From Desulfofustis sp. PB-SRB1 (lineage in GTDB: Bacteria; Desulfobacterota; Desulfobulbia; Desulfobulbales; Desulfocapsaceae), in assembly GCA_016722945.1 (NCBI GenBank), contig JAEQMT010000038.1:866756-930755 (forward strand): a DNA stretch of 64,000 nucleotides. The letters run 5' to 3'. The stretch's first letter is position 1, and each line of letters begins with the position of its first letter. A model generated the notes under the pieces. That model ran no database searches. It had not been told where the DNA came from and saw nothing but the letters and a program-made list of their open reading frames with translations. Position numbers and translations under genes: made by a program. Shown piece after piece: positions 18,185 to 26,636 of this stretch.

Positions 18185-21100
18185 TTATAGTGCCTTAAGC
18201 AGGGCGGTGTTTTCGACATTGCGTAGAGCTTGCAAAGTCGGCCACAGGCCGCGAATACGATCATCATGGTTGTACAACAGGCGGTCACGCCCATTGTCCT
18301 TTTCGGGGACTTGATACTCCAATTGTCTTCGAGCTAACCGGCAACGTTCGACTTCAGTCTGCCAATCAGCAATTAGAGCGTCGATATGACCGGTCACCTC
18401 ATCAACCTGAACGGGTGCTGACAGTACGCAACGTTGTTTGAATTGTTCAACGGCTATGGCAACATGCGAATCGTTCGAGTCAAAATTGGCAGCTGCACTG
18501 TTATTCAACAATCCAAACCCACCGTGTCGCATCACGATGACCAGCGCTGCCGGCAGGGCGCGCAGGCGGGCCTGGTAGGTATAAGGCGTGACACTGGTAG
18601 GTTCGACGAAACGGTAGAAAGCTTCATGGTAAGGACGGAAACTCTCGTAATGTGACAGGCTGCGTGCCTGTTCACGGTAATAGTTCGCGAACACCACTCC
18701 GGGCGCCTCGCTCCGACCCACGCGGCTGCTTGCCTGAATATATTCCGCTGTAGTCAACGGCTGACCGTTGATAACCATCAGTGCCAACCGAGCCACATCA
18801 AGCCCGACCGAGATCATATTGGTTGCCAGCACGGCATCCAGGCAGCCATCCTCTTCGCGCGTTTTGCTCAACCGGGTGAAAATGTCTGCATTCTGCGCCG
18901 CAGTCTGCAAGCTGGTAAGTTGGGCAATGCTCGGCGTCGAGCGTTCTTGTTTCTTCGCCTTTTCGTTCTCCAGAACCAGTGCGTCCGTCGTGTTAGACAA
19001 CAACCGCATGAAATCGCGCACATCGCTCTTAAAAGCCGTGTGGCTGTTCCCCACCCCCTTAAGGCTGCCATGATACACCACCTGCGTCCACCAAGCATCC
19101 AGCAGTTCTAACTCGTGCTGATCACCCTCAAACAGCACGTACGGGGCCATAAGCAATACCGCCGCCAGCGGCGCCAGGCATTGCTGACGGTTCAGCATCG
19201 GCGCCAGATAGCCGACGTAGATTCGGCCTGGCCGTTGCTCCAGTGGGACGGTACGAGCGAAATAGGCATCGTCGCAGCTCAGTCCCGGTGGTGGAAACAC
19301 AGCGACTTCGCGTCCATACAGTCTTTTCACCTGTTGGTCCGCCATGCGAATGGTGGCGGTCGATGCAATGTACTTTGGATACACGCCACGCAATTGAAGC
19401 ACGGTGTCAATGGCAGCTTCATACAGACCAGCCACCGATCCCAACGCGCTGGCGATCAGGTGCAGTTCATCCTGGATGATGAGTTCCGGCGGTCGATGCT
19501 GTGTGCCTCCTAAGAACGCATTGGCACGTTCTTCCCAGGCCAGTCTCGCGAATTTATCCACCGTGGCGACCAACATGGTCGGTGGTTCGGCATACAAAGC
19601 TTCATCAACGATATTACAAGGCAGTACGCCATCCGTGGACACACCAAAGTCGCAGTCCGGGTTACGGCAAAGGAAATGAAAATGCTTCGTGGTGCTGTCG
19701 TAGTTGCGGTCGGCTTCAAAGTCCTGTCCGCACCAGGGGCAGTGGTCGAGCACCAGTTCGGGCTTTTCCCTGGCGGCAATCGCCTTCTTTACGAGTTCAG
19801 CCGCTTTCTGGAAGGTGTTGGGACTGGTGGCCTCTCCCACCCACATGCCTATGGTAATTGGCGCGGAACCGAGATCATCACGTTCTCGCCGTACCAGCTC
19901 CAACGCGCAGATCAGGCGGGTAGCACGTATGAACTGGTCACGGGTCAACAGGCGCAAGGTATAGCGCATCAGGATAGCTGTTCCGCCCCCGGTATCAGAA
20001 TGACGAAGTCGTCTCAGCACTATCTGAAATGCAATCAAGCCTAGATAAGCTTCGGTCTTACCGCCACCCGTCGGAAACCAGATCAGGTCAACCGTATCGC
20101 GAAATTCGTTGTCCTCATTCGCCGTGGATTCCAGCGAGGTCAACAAGAAAGCCAGCTGGAACGGACGCCAACGATAGGCATCGTCGGTGCGGGGCTTGCT
20201 CTGAAGATGATCGTGTTGGCGCATCTGATTCAACATGGCGCGATTGGCTAAGGCAAAGGCCAGCCTTGCCTGTGCATTGTCGCCCAGCAGGCGCAGTCCC
20301 ACACGCATGCGCGAGACGGCTGTGTTCATGCGTTCGACCATGCGGTCTGCGGCTGCACGGTCGTCCGTTGGAAGACCTGGGATTTTACCCTGTTGGCTGG
20401 CAACCCAGCTCGCGTATCCGCTTATGAAATCGTCTAAATCGGGCAGGAGGATTGCGTGAGCGCTGTCGATGTCAGCCAGTCTCGCCATCGACAGTACAGG
20501 CTCACCCCCCGATCCTGTATCTGCCGTCATCTGGGGCACTTCCACCGCCGGCATCGTTTCAGATCGCAGTTCGGCGACCTTCCCGTCCTTCACTTCCCAG
20601 TTGGCGGCACAGCCATGCCCGAGGGCGTAGATGTGCCGGTGTGCGTACTGGAGTTCGATTTCCTGTTCTTCCTGGTCTAGTAGGCTTCGGTCAACGCGGG
20701 GATAGACACCGACATCGCCTGCATCGATCACGCAGCGTAGACTGGCCTCAAACAGGGTCCTTTCCGCGCGTTCGTAAACGTAGTCGCTGCCAATCGCGCT
20801 ATCTGCAAGCTCCTGCGCGTTGCAGAGAGAAACTGTGACGATCCAGCCATCAACGAAGTGACGCCACTGAACATCCACGCGTGCCTTATCTGCCAGTTTG
20901 GAAAAGCTCTGGCGTTGGTCTTTTCCAGGACAACTGATGTTCTCGAACTCCTCCTCGCCTCCTAGCCCGGAAACCAGTTCTCTGCGTGTCCAATCGTTTT
21001 TGTAATGTCCTCGCTCATCTCGTTCTGTGCGTTCATATCCGGCGGCACGGCACAACGCCTGGAACCGGATATACTCCCCCTTGATAAAGAACGAAAAACC

Positions 21101-21376
21101 AATAGACGATGGTGGAATGTAACGTCGTACAATGGCAGGTTCGGCTAAGCTTTCACCAGCGACTTCTGCAGTACCCTCTGCTTCATCGACATCCTCACTG
21201 GCAGGATCGATACCTTCGCCCCATTTGGATGTAGGGTAAAGCGCACCGCAGGGGAAACGCTCTGTGGGTAGCACACCACGTATGACCCGGCTATCGGGCA
21301 CCGACTCGGTTGGACCAACCAGTTGCTGGCGTACCCAATCGATGAGTCTCTTTCGTGGTTCAGTGAACATAGTCAT
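18185..21376 (-). CDS. drmA: DrmA-like SF2 helicase
   Basis: A large DEAD/DEAH-like ATPase of about 1063 residues. Motifs in order: Walker A WFPTGGGKTEAYLG (central), an inserted zinc ribbon CPWCGQDF...CRNPDCDFG, ATVDKFARLAW, DEXH box IIQDELHLIASALG, motif III IASTATI, motif V ATNMISVGLDVARL and motif VI IQASSRVGRS. DrmA is the DISARM core helicase that loads on phage DNA ends with DrmB. I chose the ATG at 21376 because homologues begin with an FTEPRKRLIDWVRQQLVGP-like segment; an ATG 24 codons upstream adds only unconserved residues. No methyltransferase or PLD gene (DrmMI/MII, DrmC) accompanies it here. Confidence 0.88.
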   Translation of the reverse strand: MTMFTEPRKRLIDWVRQQLVGPTESVPDSRVIRGVLPTERFPCGALYPTSKWGEGIDPASEDVDEAEGTAEVAGESLAEPAIVRRYIPPSSIGFSFFIKGEYIRFQALCRAAGYERTERDERGHYKNDWTRRELVSGLGGEEEFENISCPGKDQRQSFSKLADKARVDVQWRHFVDGWIVTVSLCNAQELADSAIGSDYVYERAERTLFEASLRCVIDAGDVGVYPRVDRSLLDQEEQEIELQYAHRHIYALGHGCAANWEVKDGKVAELRSETMPAVEVPQMTADTGSGGEPVLSMARLADIDSAHAILLPDLDDFISGYASWVASQQGKIPGLPTDDRAAADRMVERMNTAVSRMRVGLRLLGDNAQARLAFALANRAMLNQMRQHDHLQSKPRTDDAYRWRPFQLAFLLTSLESTANEDNEFRDTVDLIWFPTGGGKTEAYLGLIAFQIVLRRLRHSDTGGGTAILMRYTLRLLTRDQFIRATRLICALELVRRERDDLGSAPITIGMWVGEATSPNTFQKAAELVKKAIAAREKPELVLDHCPWCGQDFEADRNYDSTTKHFHFLCRNPDCDFGVSTDGVLPCNIVDEALYAEPPTMLVATVDKFARLAWEERANAFLGGTQHRPPELIIQDELHLIASALGSVAGLYEAAIDTVLQLRGVYPKYIASTATIRMADQQVKRLYGREVAVFPPPGLSCDDAYFARTVPLEQRPGRIYVGYLAPMLNRQQCLAPLAAVLLMAPYVLFEGDQHELELLDAWWTQVVYHGSLKGVGNSHTAFKSDVRDFMRLLSNTTDALVLENEKAKKQERSTPSIAQLTSLQTAAQNADIFTRLSKTREEDGCLDAVLATNMISVGLDVARLALMVINGQPLTTAEYIQASSRVGRSEAPGVVFANYYREQARSLSHYESFRPYHEAFYRFVEPTSVTPYTYQARLRALPAALVIVMRHGGFGLLNNSAAANFDSNDSHVAIAVEQFKQRCVLSAPVQVDEVTGHIDALIADWQTEVERCRLARRQLEYQVPEKDNGRDRLLYNHDDRIRGLWPTLQALRNVENTALLKAL

Positions 21377-21576
21377 TACGCTTCTATCCCGTCCTAAATT
21401 ACTGCCATCTTTACTATTCTCAATCCATCTGTTTAATGGTCTATTCAACCTTTTTAGTGAGCCAGCGGAACTGGAGTCTGTATCGGCTCTGCTCTCCGAT
21501 GTCGAGTTTTAGCAGCGGACGTTCAAACGACCGGCCAAAGCCTCAAGGTTCAACCGCCATTCTAACACCGCATTCC

Positions 21577-21807
21577 TCAGGTGATATCCTTGTTATCGAG
21601 CTCCAGTTTGCCTTGTTCCGTCATCCACTCACAAAAAGCTTCGAATTGCCTTCGCGCAAGCTTGAAGGGAACCGTACTGCTGTTTTCCAAGCGGTTGATC
21701 GTGGAAAAACTCACGTCCAGCTCGTGGGCCAGCTCTTCCTGGCTGAGCCCCAGTTGCCGATTGACTTCTTTGACCGTCTCCGCAAAATGTTCCGGTGCCC
21801 TTGTCAT
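21577..21807 (-). CDS. XRE-family HTH regulator upstream of drmA
   Basis: A 76-residue helix-turn-helix protein (LSQEELAHELDVSFSTINRLENS) with a C-terminal helix LARRQFEAFCEWM. It is encoded about 200 bp upstream of drmA on the same strand and is the best candidate for transcriptional control of that operon. The ATG at 21807 is chosen because the related, decayed regulator at 34550-34770 begins at the equivalent position (MAMIRHPENFPETVKEV against MTRAPEHFAETVKEV). A 23-residue longer form from 21876 is possible. Confidence 0.8.
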   Translation of the reverse strand: MTRAPEHFAETVKEVNRQLGLSQEELAHELDVSFSTINRLENSSTVPFKLARRQFEAFCEWMTEQGKLELDNKDIT

Positions 21808-22012
21808 AGCGGTTTTCTTCAATTCCTGGGGCGCCGCCAATTCACCGGCAGCAAGCAAACACAATGTACCCAACATACAATTACAGCCCTATACATAGCG
21901 GGTGATTACGCATGTGGAAAGAGGAAAATTGGTGACTATTCATGAATTTTCAGACACTACACCCGCCACTCGGAAAATAAGCCCCCTGGAAGTCAGCAAA
22001 AAACATCAGACG
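21808..22012. other. Intergenic region upstream of the HTH regulator
   Basis: About 200 bp between the regulator and repeat R1. It must hold the leftward promoter for the regulator and perhaps the drm operon, but I cannot point to a convincing pair of boxes. No coding potential is seen. Confidence 0.4.
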
Positions 22013-22359
22013 ACACCCGAGATTTTCTCCCTCTCTCTGGTAAGTAAGCGGAGAAGTCATAAAAAATCACAACGAGGAGTGATCGGCTATGGACATCAAC
22101 GTCAAGTTTGACTTAAACCATGAAGAGTATCAAACAGTTTGCCTATGATGTCACTGAGCAGCGTGTGCAGTAAAAAATGCAGGAGAACGGCGTGGAGCGC
22201 AGCGATCAACCGGTGCGCGATCCGCAGGCGAGTTCCGCAGGAATGCCACTGCAAAGTAGGGTACAATCCGGACGAGGACCGGAAAGTGAGAGGAAAAATG
22301 CAAAGAATTTTGAGGCGAAAGGTAAGCAAGGTATGACAGGTTTCCCGAAACAAGTGTGA
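22013..22359 (+). repeat. Module-border repeat R1 with decayed small ORF
   Basis: Longest copy of a repeat found at five places in the island, all in plus orientation. It starts CACCCGAGATTTTCTCC, contains GGTAAGTAAGC and a CACNACGAGGAG leader, then an ORF from the ATG at 22120 (MKSIKQFAYDV). A TAA after 17 codons interrupts what would otherwise be a hydrophilic peptide continuing KMQENGVERSDQPVRD and ending GMTGFPKQV at 22359. The same ending (GMTDFPKRQ) closes copy R5. The central segment with VERS..QPVRD is shared with R2 and R3 but absent from R5. Confidence 0.75.
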
Positions 22360-22409
22360 GTCTGACTCATTTCGCCATGCCCGTTGTAACACATTACACC
22401 CACATCCAA

Positions 22410-23576
22410 TCAGCGTGGCAGCTCGATGCCTTCGTTCATGATCCGGATGTACTCCACATAGGAATAAAGGCGGTTTCGCTTCTGCCCGGTTACCTCCTGG
22501 ACAACTTCTAATTGCTCCAATTCACGCAGGCAGGCGTTGACGGTTGCCGGTGACAATTGGGTCTTTTGCCCTATCCATTTTGGCGAGGCCATCGGCCGTT
22601 CCAGCATCGCTCTATGAATCAGATGTGCAGATCCCGAGATGCGTTTGAGCCCGTTGATCCGTTGGCCATCTTCGGCTGATAACCTCATGAGTTGCTGAGC
22701 CGTATCCACCGCCTGCGTTGCGGTGTGGATGACCGCATCGGCAAAGAACTCCAGCCAGGCTTCCCAGTCACCGGTCAGGCGTACTTCATTCAGCAACTCA
22801 TAATACCGCTGCCGATGAGTCTTAAAATATAAACTCAGGTAGAGCATCGGTTCCTTCAGCACCTTCTCGGAACAGAGCAGCAAGGTAATGATCAGGCGAC
22901 CGAGACGCCCGTTTCCATCAAGAAACGGGTGGATCGTTTCAAACTGAACATGGGCCAAGGCCGCTTTGATCAGGACCGAGGTCTTTTCCGGTCGGTCGTG
23001 TAAAAACAACTCCAGTTTACCCATGCACTCCTGAACATATTCCGGAGGCGGAGGGACGAAAGCAGCCGTGCCGGGACGACTGCCACCAATCCAGTTTTGG
23101 CTTCGGCGAAATTCGCCCGGATCACATTGCGTGCCGCGCCCCTTTGATAGCAGAACACTGTGAATCTCTTTGAGCAATCGGAGCGAGAGCGGGAAGTTCT
23201 CCTTCAGTCGGTTCAGCCCGTGATTCAGTGCCGCCACATAATTGCTGACTTCCTGAACGTCATCCAGCGGCACCCCCGGCTGATGTTCAAACTCGAATAG
23301 CAACAAATCGGAGAGAGATGATTGAGTCCCCTCGATCATCGAGGAAAGAACCGCCTCTTTACGCACATACATGTAAAGGAAGAGCGAGGTATCCGGAAGC
23401 AACACCGAAACGCTGTCCAGACGGCCGAGAGCCAGCAGGGCCTGATCAAATTTTTCCCGGAGTTCAGCTGACCACTCAACCGGTGGTGCAGGCGGCAATG
23501 GTGCCGGAACAAAGGCTTGCGCCTTTTCCCCAACGGTCGAAATGGTTACGTAATGGCCTTGCAGTTCCCGGTTCAT
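22410..23576 (-). CDS. Fic family protein (class II, AMPylase-like) with winged-helix tail
   Basis: A 388-residue Fic protein. The catalytic motif HPFLDGNGRLGR is intact near residue 217. An inhibitory-helix motif SSMIEGTQ, fitting (S/T)xxxE(G/N), lies near residue 78 upstream of the core, which makes it a class II, self-inhibited enzyme. It probably transfers AMP to protein hydroxyls. The C terminus (LSPATVNACLRELEQLEVV) resembles a winged helix. The N terminus MNRELQGHYVTIST is nearly identical to the leader of the truncated antiporter at 27353. Large Fic proteins like this occur as solitary genes in defence islands (SoFic-like), which is a possible role here. Confidence 0.9.
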   Translation of the reverse strand: MNRELQGHYVTISTVGEKAQAFVPAPLPPAPPVEWSAELREKFDQALLALGRLDSVSVLLPDTSLFLYMYVRKEAVLSSMIEGTQSSLSDLLLFEFEHQPGVPLDDVQEVSNYVAALNHGLNRLKENFPLSLRLLKEIHSVLLSKGRGTQCDPGEFRRSQNWIGGSRPGTAAFVPPPPEYVQECMGKLELFLHDRPEKTSVLIKAALAHVQFETIHPFLDGNGRLGRLIITLLLCSEKVLKEPMLYLSLYFKTHRQRYYELLNEVRLTGDWEAWLEFFADAVIHTATQAVDTAQQLMRLSAEDGQRINGLKRISGSAHLIHRAMLERPMASPKWIGQKTQLSPATVNACLRELEQLEVVQEVTGQKRNRLYSYVEYIRIMNEGIELPR

Positions 23577-23614
23577 GCTCTTATTTCACTTTTTCAATTA
23601 ACGGCTTTTTTATT

Positions 23615-23832
23615 TTAGCTTAACATGCAAAATGAAATAATTCCATGATGGATACTTGTCGAGAGCCCGCTCGAAAATGCCCCGCAAGCAGATGTTTCAT
23701 CCGCGTAAACCGCCTCAACACCGCCTTGGCCGCTTACTGCAACAAATGTTAGATACTCAGCCGCTGAGGAGCGCACAATAGATGTCTTTTTTTTCCGGCC
23801 TTCTGAAGTTGCTTGTTTTTATCCTTCTTCAT
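23615..23832 (-). pseudogene. 5' fragment of a rhuM-like gene
   Basis: Starting at an ATG that overlaps the stop of the pRiA4b gene, the sequence encodes MKKDKNKQLQKAGK and then, after a -1 shift in a run of eight A, TSIVRSSAAEYLTFVAVSGQ and GGVEAVYADE. This matches residues about 8-45 of the intact RhuM at 46962-48005 (VSIVRSSAAEYLTFVAASG, GGVEAVYADE). Similarity ends there and the frame closes soon after. It is a broken remnant, not a gene. Confidence 0.8.
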
Positions 23833-24419
23833 TCAACGCCTCCCCAGTTGTGATACCTGTCTCGGGACCAGCGGAGGTATTTCATCAATTCCCAGTTCAC
23901 CGATTGCGGGTCAAACCGCTCACTGTCAAAGTCACCACCGGACCATTCCATATATCTTACATGCATTTCATGACTGGGGTCTGTCAAAGCGCTTAAGAAT
24001 TCAAAATAACCACGTGCGCCACCCACATCTTCAGGCGGGCAGGCCCGTTCGCCCTCAAGACAGGTGAGCGCCGCTATCAAGTCAGGATTGAAATAGCGGC
24101 TTTCTTCGAGAAGGATTTCATGCTCCCAGCAGTCACCAAAATCATACAGATAGTGGAAGGTACGGCCTTTCTGTTTGATCAGACTGCCAAGACGGTATCT
24201 GCCGCAGATTAGCCCGTCTTCCTTCGATTCAAGATATTCGGTGTAACGTTTCTTGCCGATGGTAAATTCGTGCAGATGGCTATCGGTCCAGCCCATGACA
24301 ATCTGGATGACATCGTGCAACCGGTCCAGTGTAATGCTGGCGGGCACCACAAATCGCCGCCAGATCGCCGGTTCGATATCAAGCAGTTCTATTTTCAGCA
24401 GATACAAGCGTTCGTTCAT
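23829..24419 (-). CDS. Plasmid pRiA4b ORF-3 family protein
   Basis: A 196-residue protein of the pRiA4b ORF-3/TnpR-like passenger family. Typical segments are LLDIEPAIWRRFVVP near the N terminus, LHDVIQIVMGWTDSHLHEF near 35-55, YLYDFGDCWEHEI near 90 and PPEDVGGARGYFEFL near 130. The biochemical role of the family is not established; it is often carried by mobile elements and defence islands. It is complete, and its stop overlaps the start of the rhuM fragment. Confidence 0.9.
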   Translation of the reverse strand: MNERLYLLKIELLDIEPAIWRRFVVPASITLDRLHDVIQIVMGWTDSHLHEFTIGKKRYTEYLESKEDGLICGRYRLGSLIKQKGRTFHYLYDFGDCWEHEILLEESRYFNPDLIAALTCLEGERACPPEDVGGARGYFEFLSALTDPSHEMHVRYMEWSGGDFDSERFDPQSVNWELMKYLRWSRDRYHNWGGVE

Positions 24420-24631
24420 TTCTTCACCTCATATTTTGACCAGAAGCTTCGTTTGCGACCATGGGCCTGCATGATCTGATCTTTGAACACTTCGTGATGA
24501 TTAAAGTTTTTCCAGTCGGGTCCTCCCACCTTTGTACACCCCGGGCCGGAGATTGTTTCCAGCGCGGCCTGCAAAGTCGCTATGATGAATAAAGTTTTGC
24601 CAACGGCCAGTACGGGCGCGACATACCACAT
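24416..24631 (-). CDS. Short ORF coupled to the pRiA4b gene
   Basis: A 71-residue ORF whose stop overlaps the pRiA4b start (ATGA). Only the C-terminal third (GRKRSFWSKYEVKK, strongly basic) looks protein-like. The N-terminal part (MWYVAPVLAVGKTLF) may be chance. I do not recognise it; the coupling suggests a remnant of a longer gene once co-translated with pRiA4b ORF-3. Confidence 0.3.
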   Translation of the reverse strand: MWYVAPVLAVGKTLFIIATLQAALETISGPGCTKVGGPDWKNFNHHEVFKDQIMQAHGRKRSFWSKYEVKK

Positions 24632-24705
24632 CTAAGTGCTTTTCCGCCATGTGAGGCCACATGTAACTCAATTGGCATGTCAATTGGCGCATTACCAGAA
24701 GAAAA

Positions 24706-24734
24706 TTGACGCCATGGCGTCATAGCGTTATTAT
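24706..24734 (+). promoter_or_regulatory. Promoter and operator of the RelBE-like pair
   Basis: TTGACG (24706-24711), 17 bp, TATTAT (24729-24734) fits a sigma-70 promoter. A perfect 14-bp palindrome, GACGCCATGGCGTC (24708-24721), overlaps the -35 box and spacer, the expected place for an RHH antitoxin dimer to bind and repress. A direct repeat of CAATTGGC lies just upstream. AAGGAG follows 8 bp before the antitoxin ATG. Confidence 0.7.
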
Positions 24735-24756
24735 TTCGTTAAAAGGAGATGACAGT

Positions 24757-24990
24757 ATGGCCATACAAGCAAAAAGAGCAACGATATATTTCGACCCTGA
24801 ACTCCATAAAGCCTTACGGTTAAAATCCGTGGAAACCTCAAGATCAATAACAGACCTGGTAAATGAGGCGGTAAGAGAGGCTCTATCTGAAGATGCAGAA
24901 GATATAATTTCATTTGAAAAAAGAAAAGACGAGCCATTACTCAGCTATGATCTCATGGTTAAGAGACTGAAGGAAAATGGCTCAATATAA
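24757..24990 (+). CDS. RHH/CopG-type antitoxin
   Basis: A 77-residue ribbon-helix-helix protein. The strand RATIYFDPELHKALRLK and helix SRSITDLVNEAVREAL fit a CopG/RelB DNA-binding domain, and the C-terminal tail (FEKRKDEPLLSYDLMVKRL) would wrap the toxin. It has a clear ribosome site and a promoter with an overlapping palindrome. Its stop lies one base before a MITE that has separated it from the toxin gene. Confidence 0.85.
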   Translation: MAIQAKRATIYFDPELHKALRLKSVETSRSITDLVNEAVREALSEDAEDIISFEKRKDEPLLSYDLMVKRLKENGSI

Positions 24991-25133
24991 AGGGAACCTT
25001 GCAAAATGGCCTTTTAGCCCAATCTCATCGTTGCTCTAAAAATTTTATCCTCGGAATATCAACCATATGCCTGTGGTAAAATTTTTCACGCGCCTTGATC
25101 TTGAACGAAAATTCTCATTTTTCAAGGTTCCCT
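24991..25133 (+). mobile_element. MITE copy 1, inserted in the toxin start
   Basis: 143 bp bounded by AGGGAACCTTG and its complement CAAGGTTCCCT. The interior matches the element at 48214-48354 in reverse orientation along its whole length (shared GATCAAGGCGCG, GGCATATG, ATTCCGAGGATAAAAT). It has no coding capacity of its own. It is inserted after codon 4 of the toxin frame that begins at the ATG at 24977; flanking As allow a 2-4 bp target duplication but do not fix it. Confidence 0.85.
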
Positions 25134-25388
25134 AAAGTCTTTTTCAAGAAATCAGTTGAAAAAGACTTCAAGCCTATACCAAAAAAAGAGCTTCTTAAGA
25201 TTTTAGCTAAAATCGAGTCACTTCAAGAAAACCCAAGACCTGTTGGCTGCGAAAAGCTAACAGGTCGCGAGAGATATCGCTTGCGTCAAGGACGATATCG
25301 TATCCTCTATGCCATCCAAGATAATGAGCTAACAGTTTGGGTCGTAAAAGTAGGATACAGGAAAGAAATATATAAAAAAATCAGCTAA
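25095..25388 (+). CDS. RelE/ParE-type toxin with a MITE-derived N terminus
   Basis: A RelE-superfamily mRNA-interferase-like protein (KVFFKKSVEKDFKPIP, LTGRERYRLRQGRYRILYAI, VVKVGYRKEIYKK). The undisturbed gene would read MAQYK-VFFKKS from the ATG at 24977, overlapping the antitoxin stop as usual for such pairs. The MITE splits it after TATAA. The only in-frame start left is TTG at 25095 inside the MITE, which adds ILNENSHFSRFP in place of MAQY. All catalytic-fold residues are kept, so weak expression is possible, but coupling to the antitoxin is lost. It may be silent. Confidence 0.75.
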   Translation: MILNENSHFSRFPKVFFKKSVEKDFKPIPKKELLKILAKIESLQENPRPVGCEKLTGRERYRLRQGRYRILYAIQDNELTVWVVKVGYRKEIYKKIS

Positions 25389-25786
25389 CGAATAGGATAG
25401 AGCCGACGGAGAGTTGGGCTTTCCACCATCATCTCTGCCATAGTGAAGCCCTCTGCTCTAACAAATTACACAGGTGGAGGCGACAACTACACTAATGCAG
25501 GGGGCCGAACAGCGGCTGCAGGAAAAAATGCAGGATACCGGCGTGGAGCGCAGCGAACAAGCGGTGCGCGACCGGATCGACGACCAGTGCATCGTCCCCA
25601 CGCCGGAGGAGCGGGAAGCGGCGGAAACGCGACATCTTCTTAACATCCGCCAACCAAATCCACCAAGAAAATCATACCAATCAGGGTGCTGTTTCCTGCC
25701 GGCTCGCAAACATCCGTCTTGACTGAATCGCCAGTTAGTTTTAACTTTGTAATGACGATGTATCAACGTAATTCATGGGAGCCGCA
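25389..25786. other. Intergenic region containing repeat R2
   Basis: About 400 bp between the toxin and the second AbrB-type antitoxin. Apart from the R2 fragment (listed separately) I see no gene. The last 60 bp share GTAATGAC and spacing with the region before antitoxin copy 1, so they probably hold the promoter of the Doc operon. Confidence 0.45.
25474..25722 (+). repeat. Module-border repeat R2 (partial) with open 82-codon frame
   Basis: Only the coding half of the repeat is kept: GCCGAACAGCGGCTGCAGGA, then KMQDTGVERSEQAVRD, nearly the peptide seen in R1 (KMQENGVERSDQPVRD) and R3. After 25572 the sequence departs from the other copies (RIDDQCIVPTPEEREAAETR), though the frame stays open to 25722. 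The frame opens at a GTG at 25474. Whether the peptide is made is unknown. Confidence 0.6.
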
Positions 25787-26014
25787 ATGATCAAAACCCT
25801 GACTAAGCACGGCAACAGCCTCGCGCTGGTGATTGAAAAACCAGTCCTCGATCTGCTCGGGGCCGATGCTCAGACGCCCTTTGATGTCACCACCGACGGG
25901 CAGGTCCTGATTCTTTCACCCATCAAGGATAGTGGCCGTAGCGATGCGTTCTCCGCCGCCCTCGACAAGGTCAATGCCCGCTACCCCAAAGCGCTCAAAA
26001 AACTGGCAGAGTAG
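25787..26014 (+). CDS. AbrB/MazE-type antitoxin, copy 2 (with intact Doc)
   Basis: A 75-residue swapped-hairpin DNA-binding antitoxin (MIKTLTKHGNSLALVIEKP), C terminus RYPKALKKLAE. It pairs with the doc gene 3 bp downstream, which it should neutralise while repressing the operon. I start it at 25787, where it aligns with copy 1 at 11318; an upstream ATG adds four residues. Pairing an AbrB-fold antitoxin with Doc, instead of the Phd fold, is a known variation. Confidence 0.85.
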   Translation: MIKTLTKHGNSLALVIEKPVLDLLGADAQTPFDVTTDGQVLILSPIKDSGRSDAFSAALDKVNARYPKALKKLAE

Positions 26015-26017
26015 GTA

Positions 26018-26401
26018 GTGAAGTTTCTGACCCTCACCGAGGTGCTGGAAATCCACCGTGACCAGATTGCACGCTACGGTGGCACGACCGGCATCCGGGA
26101 TATCGAACTGCTCAAATCGGCGCTTGGCATGCCGGCGGCCACCTATGGCGGGGAGTTCCTGCACACCGATGCTTTTGAAATGGCCGCCGCCTATCTCTTT
26201 CACCTGGTCAAAAACCACCCCTTTCTTGACGGCAACAAGCGGGTCGGTGCGGTAGCGGCTCTGGTGTTTCTGCTCCTGAACAGCCATAACTTCGATGCGC
26301 CGGAAGATGAATTTGCCGAGATGGTACTATTGGTCGCCCGGGGTGAGGTCGACAAGGCCGAGGTGACGGTGTTCATCCGCCGCTGGAGCAGGGCGCTGTA
26401 A
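26018..26401 (+). CDS. doc: Doc (death-on-curing) toxin, intact
   Basis: A 127-residue Fic-fold toxin with the Doc motif HPFLDGNKRVGAVAALVFL near residue 68. Doc proteins phosphorylate EF-Tu and stop translation. It starts at GTG (26018), 3 bp after the antitoxin stop. The gene is the only intact one of three related sequences in the window; the others are the pseudogene at 11549-11925 and a 3' fragment at 36134-36223. Confidence 0.9.
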   Translation: MKFLTLTEVLEIHRDQIARYGGTTGIRDIELLKSALGMPAATYGGEFLHTDAFEMAAAYLFHLVKNHPFLDGNKRVGAVAALVFLLLNSHNFDAPEDEFAEMVLLVARGEVDKAEVTVFIRRWSRAL

Positions 26402-26636
26402 TCTTCTTACCATATCAACCCGTTCGGACGAGGGTTTGGTTTCCGAAAACGCAATCGAACAGAATCACCCGCTGTTTCGACAAAGCCTGTCTGGTCTCTG
26501 CCTCGCCGCCGGAACCCTGCCTGAAATTCGATCTGTGCAGATCGATCAAAAGCTGCATGTGTAAATCGTCCATCCTTCGGCACCATCGATCTTCTGTTCA
26601 AATTTTCTGCCACGCTCGCAAATCATCTTCCGTCCT
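26402..26636. other. Region after doc, partly duplicated at 36224-36306
   Basis: 235 bp without a gene. The first 83 bp continue the duplication that starts inside doc (26312-26484 matches 36134-36306). I see no strong terminator, although convergent genes on both sides make one likely. Confidence 0.5.
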
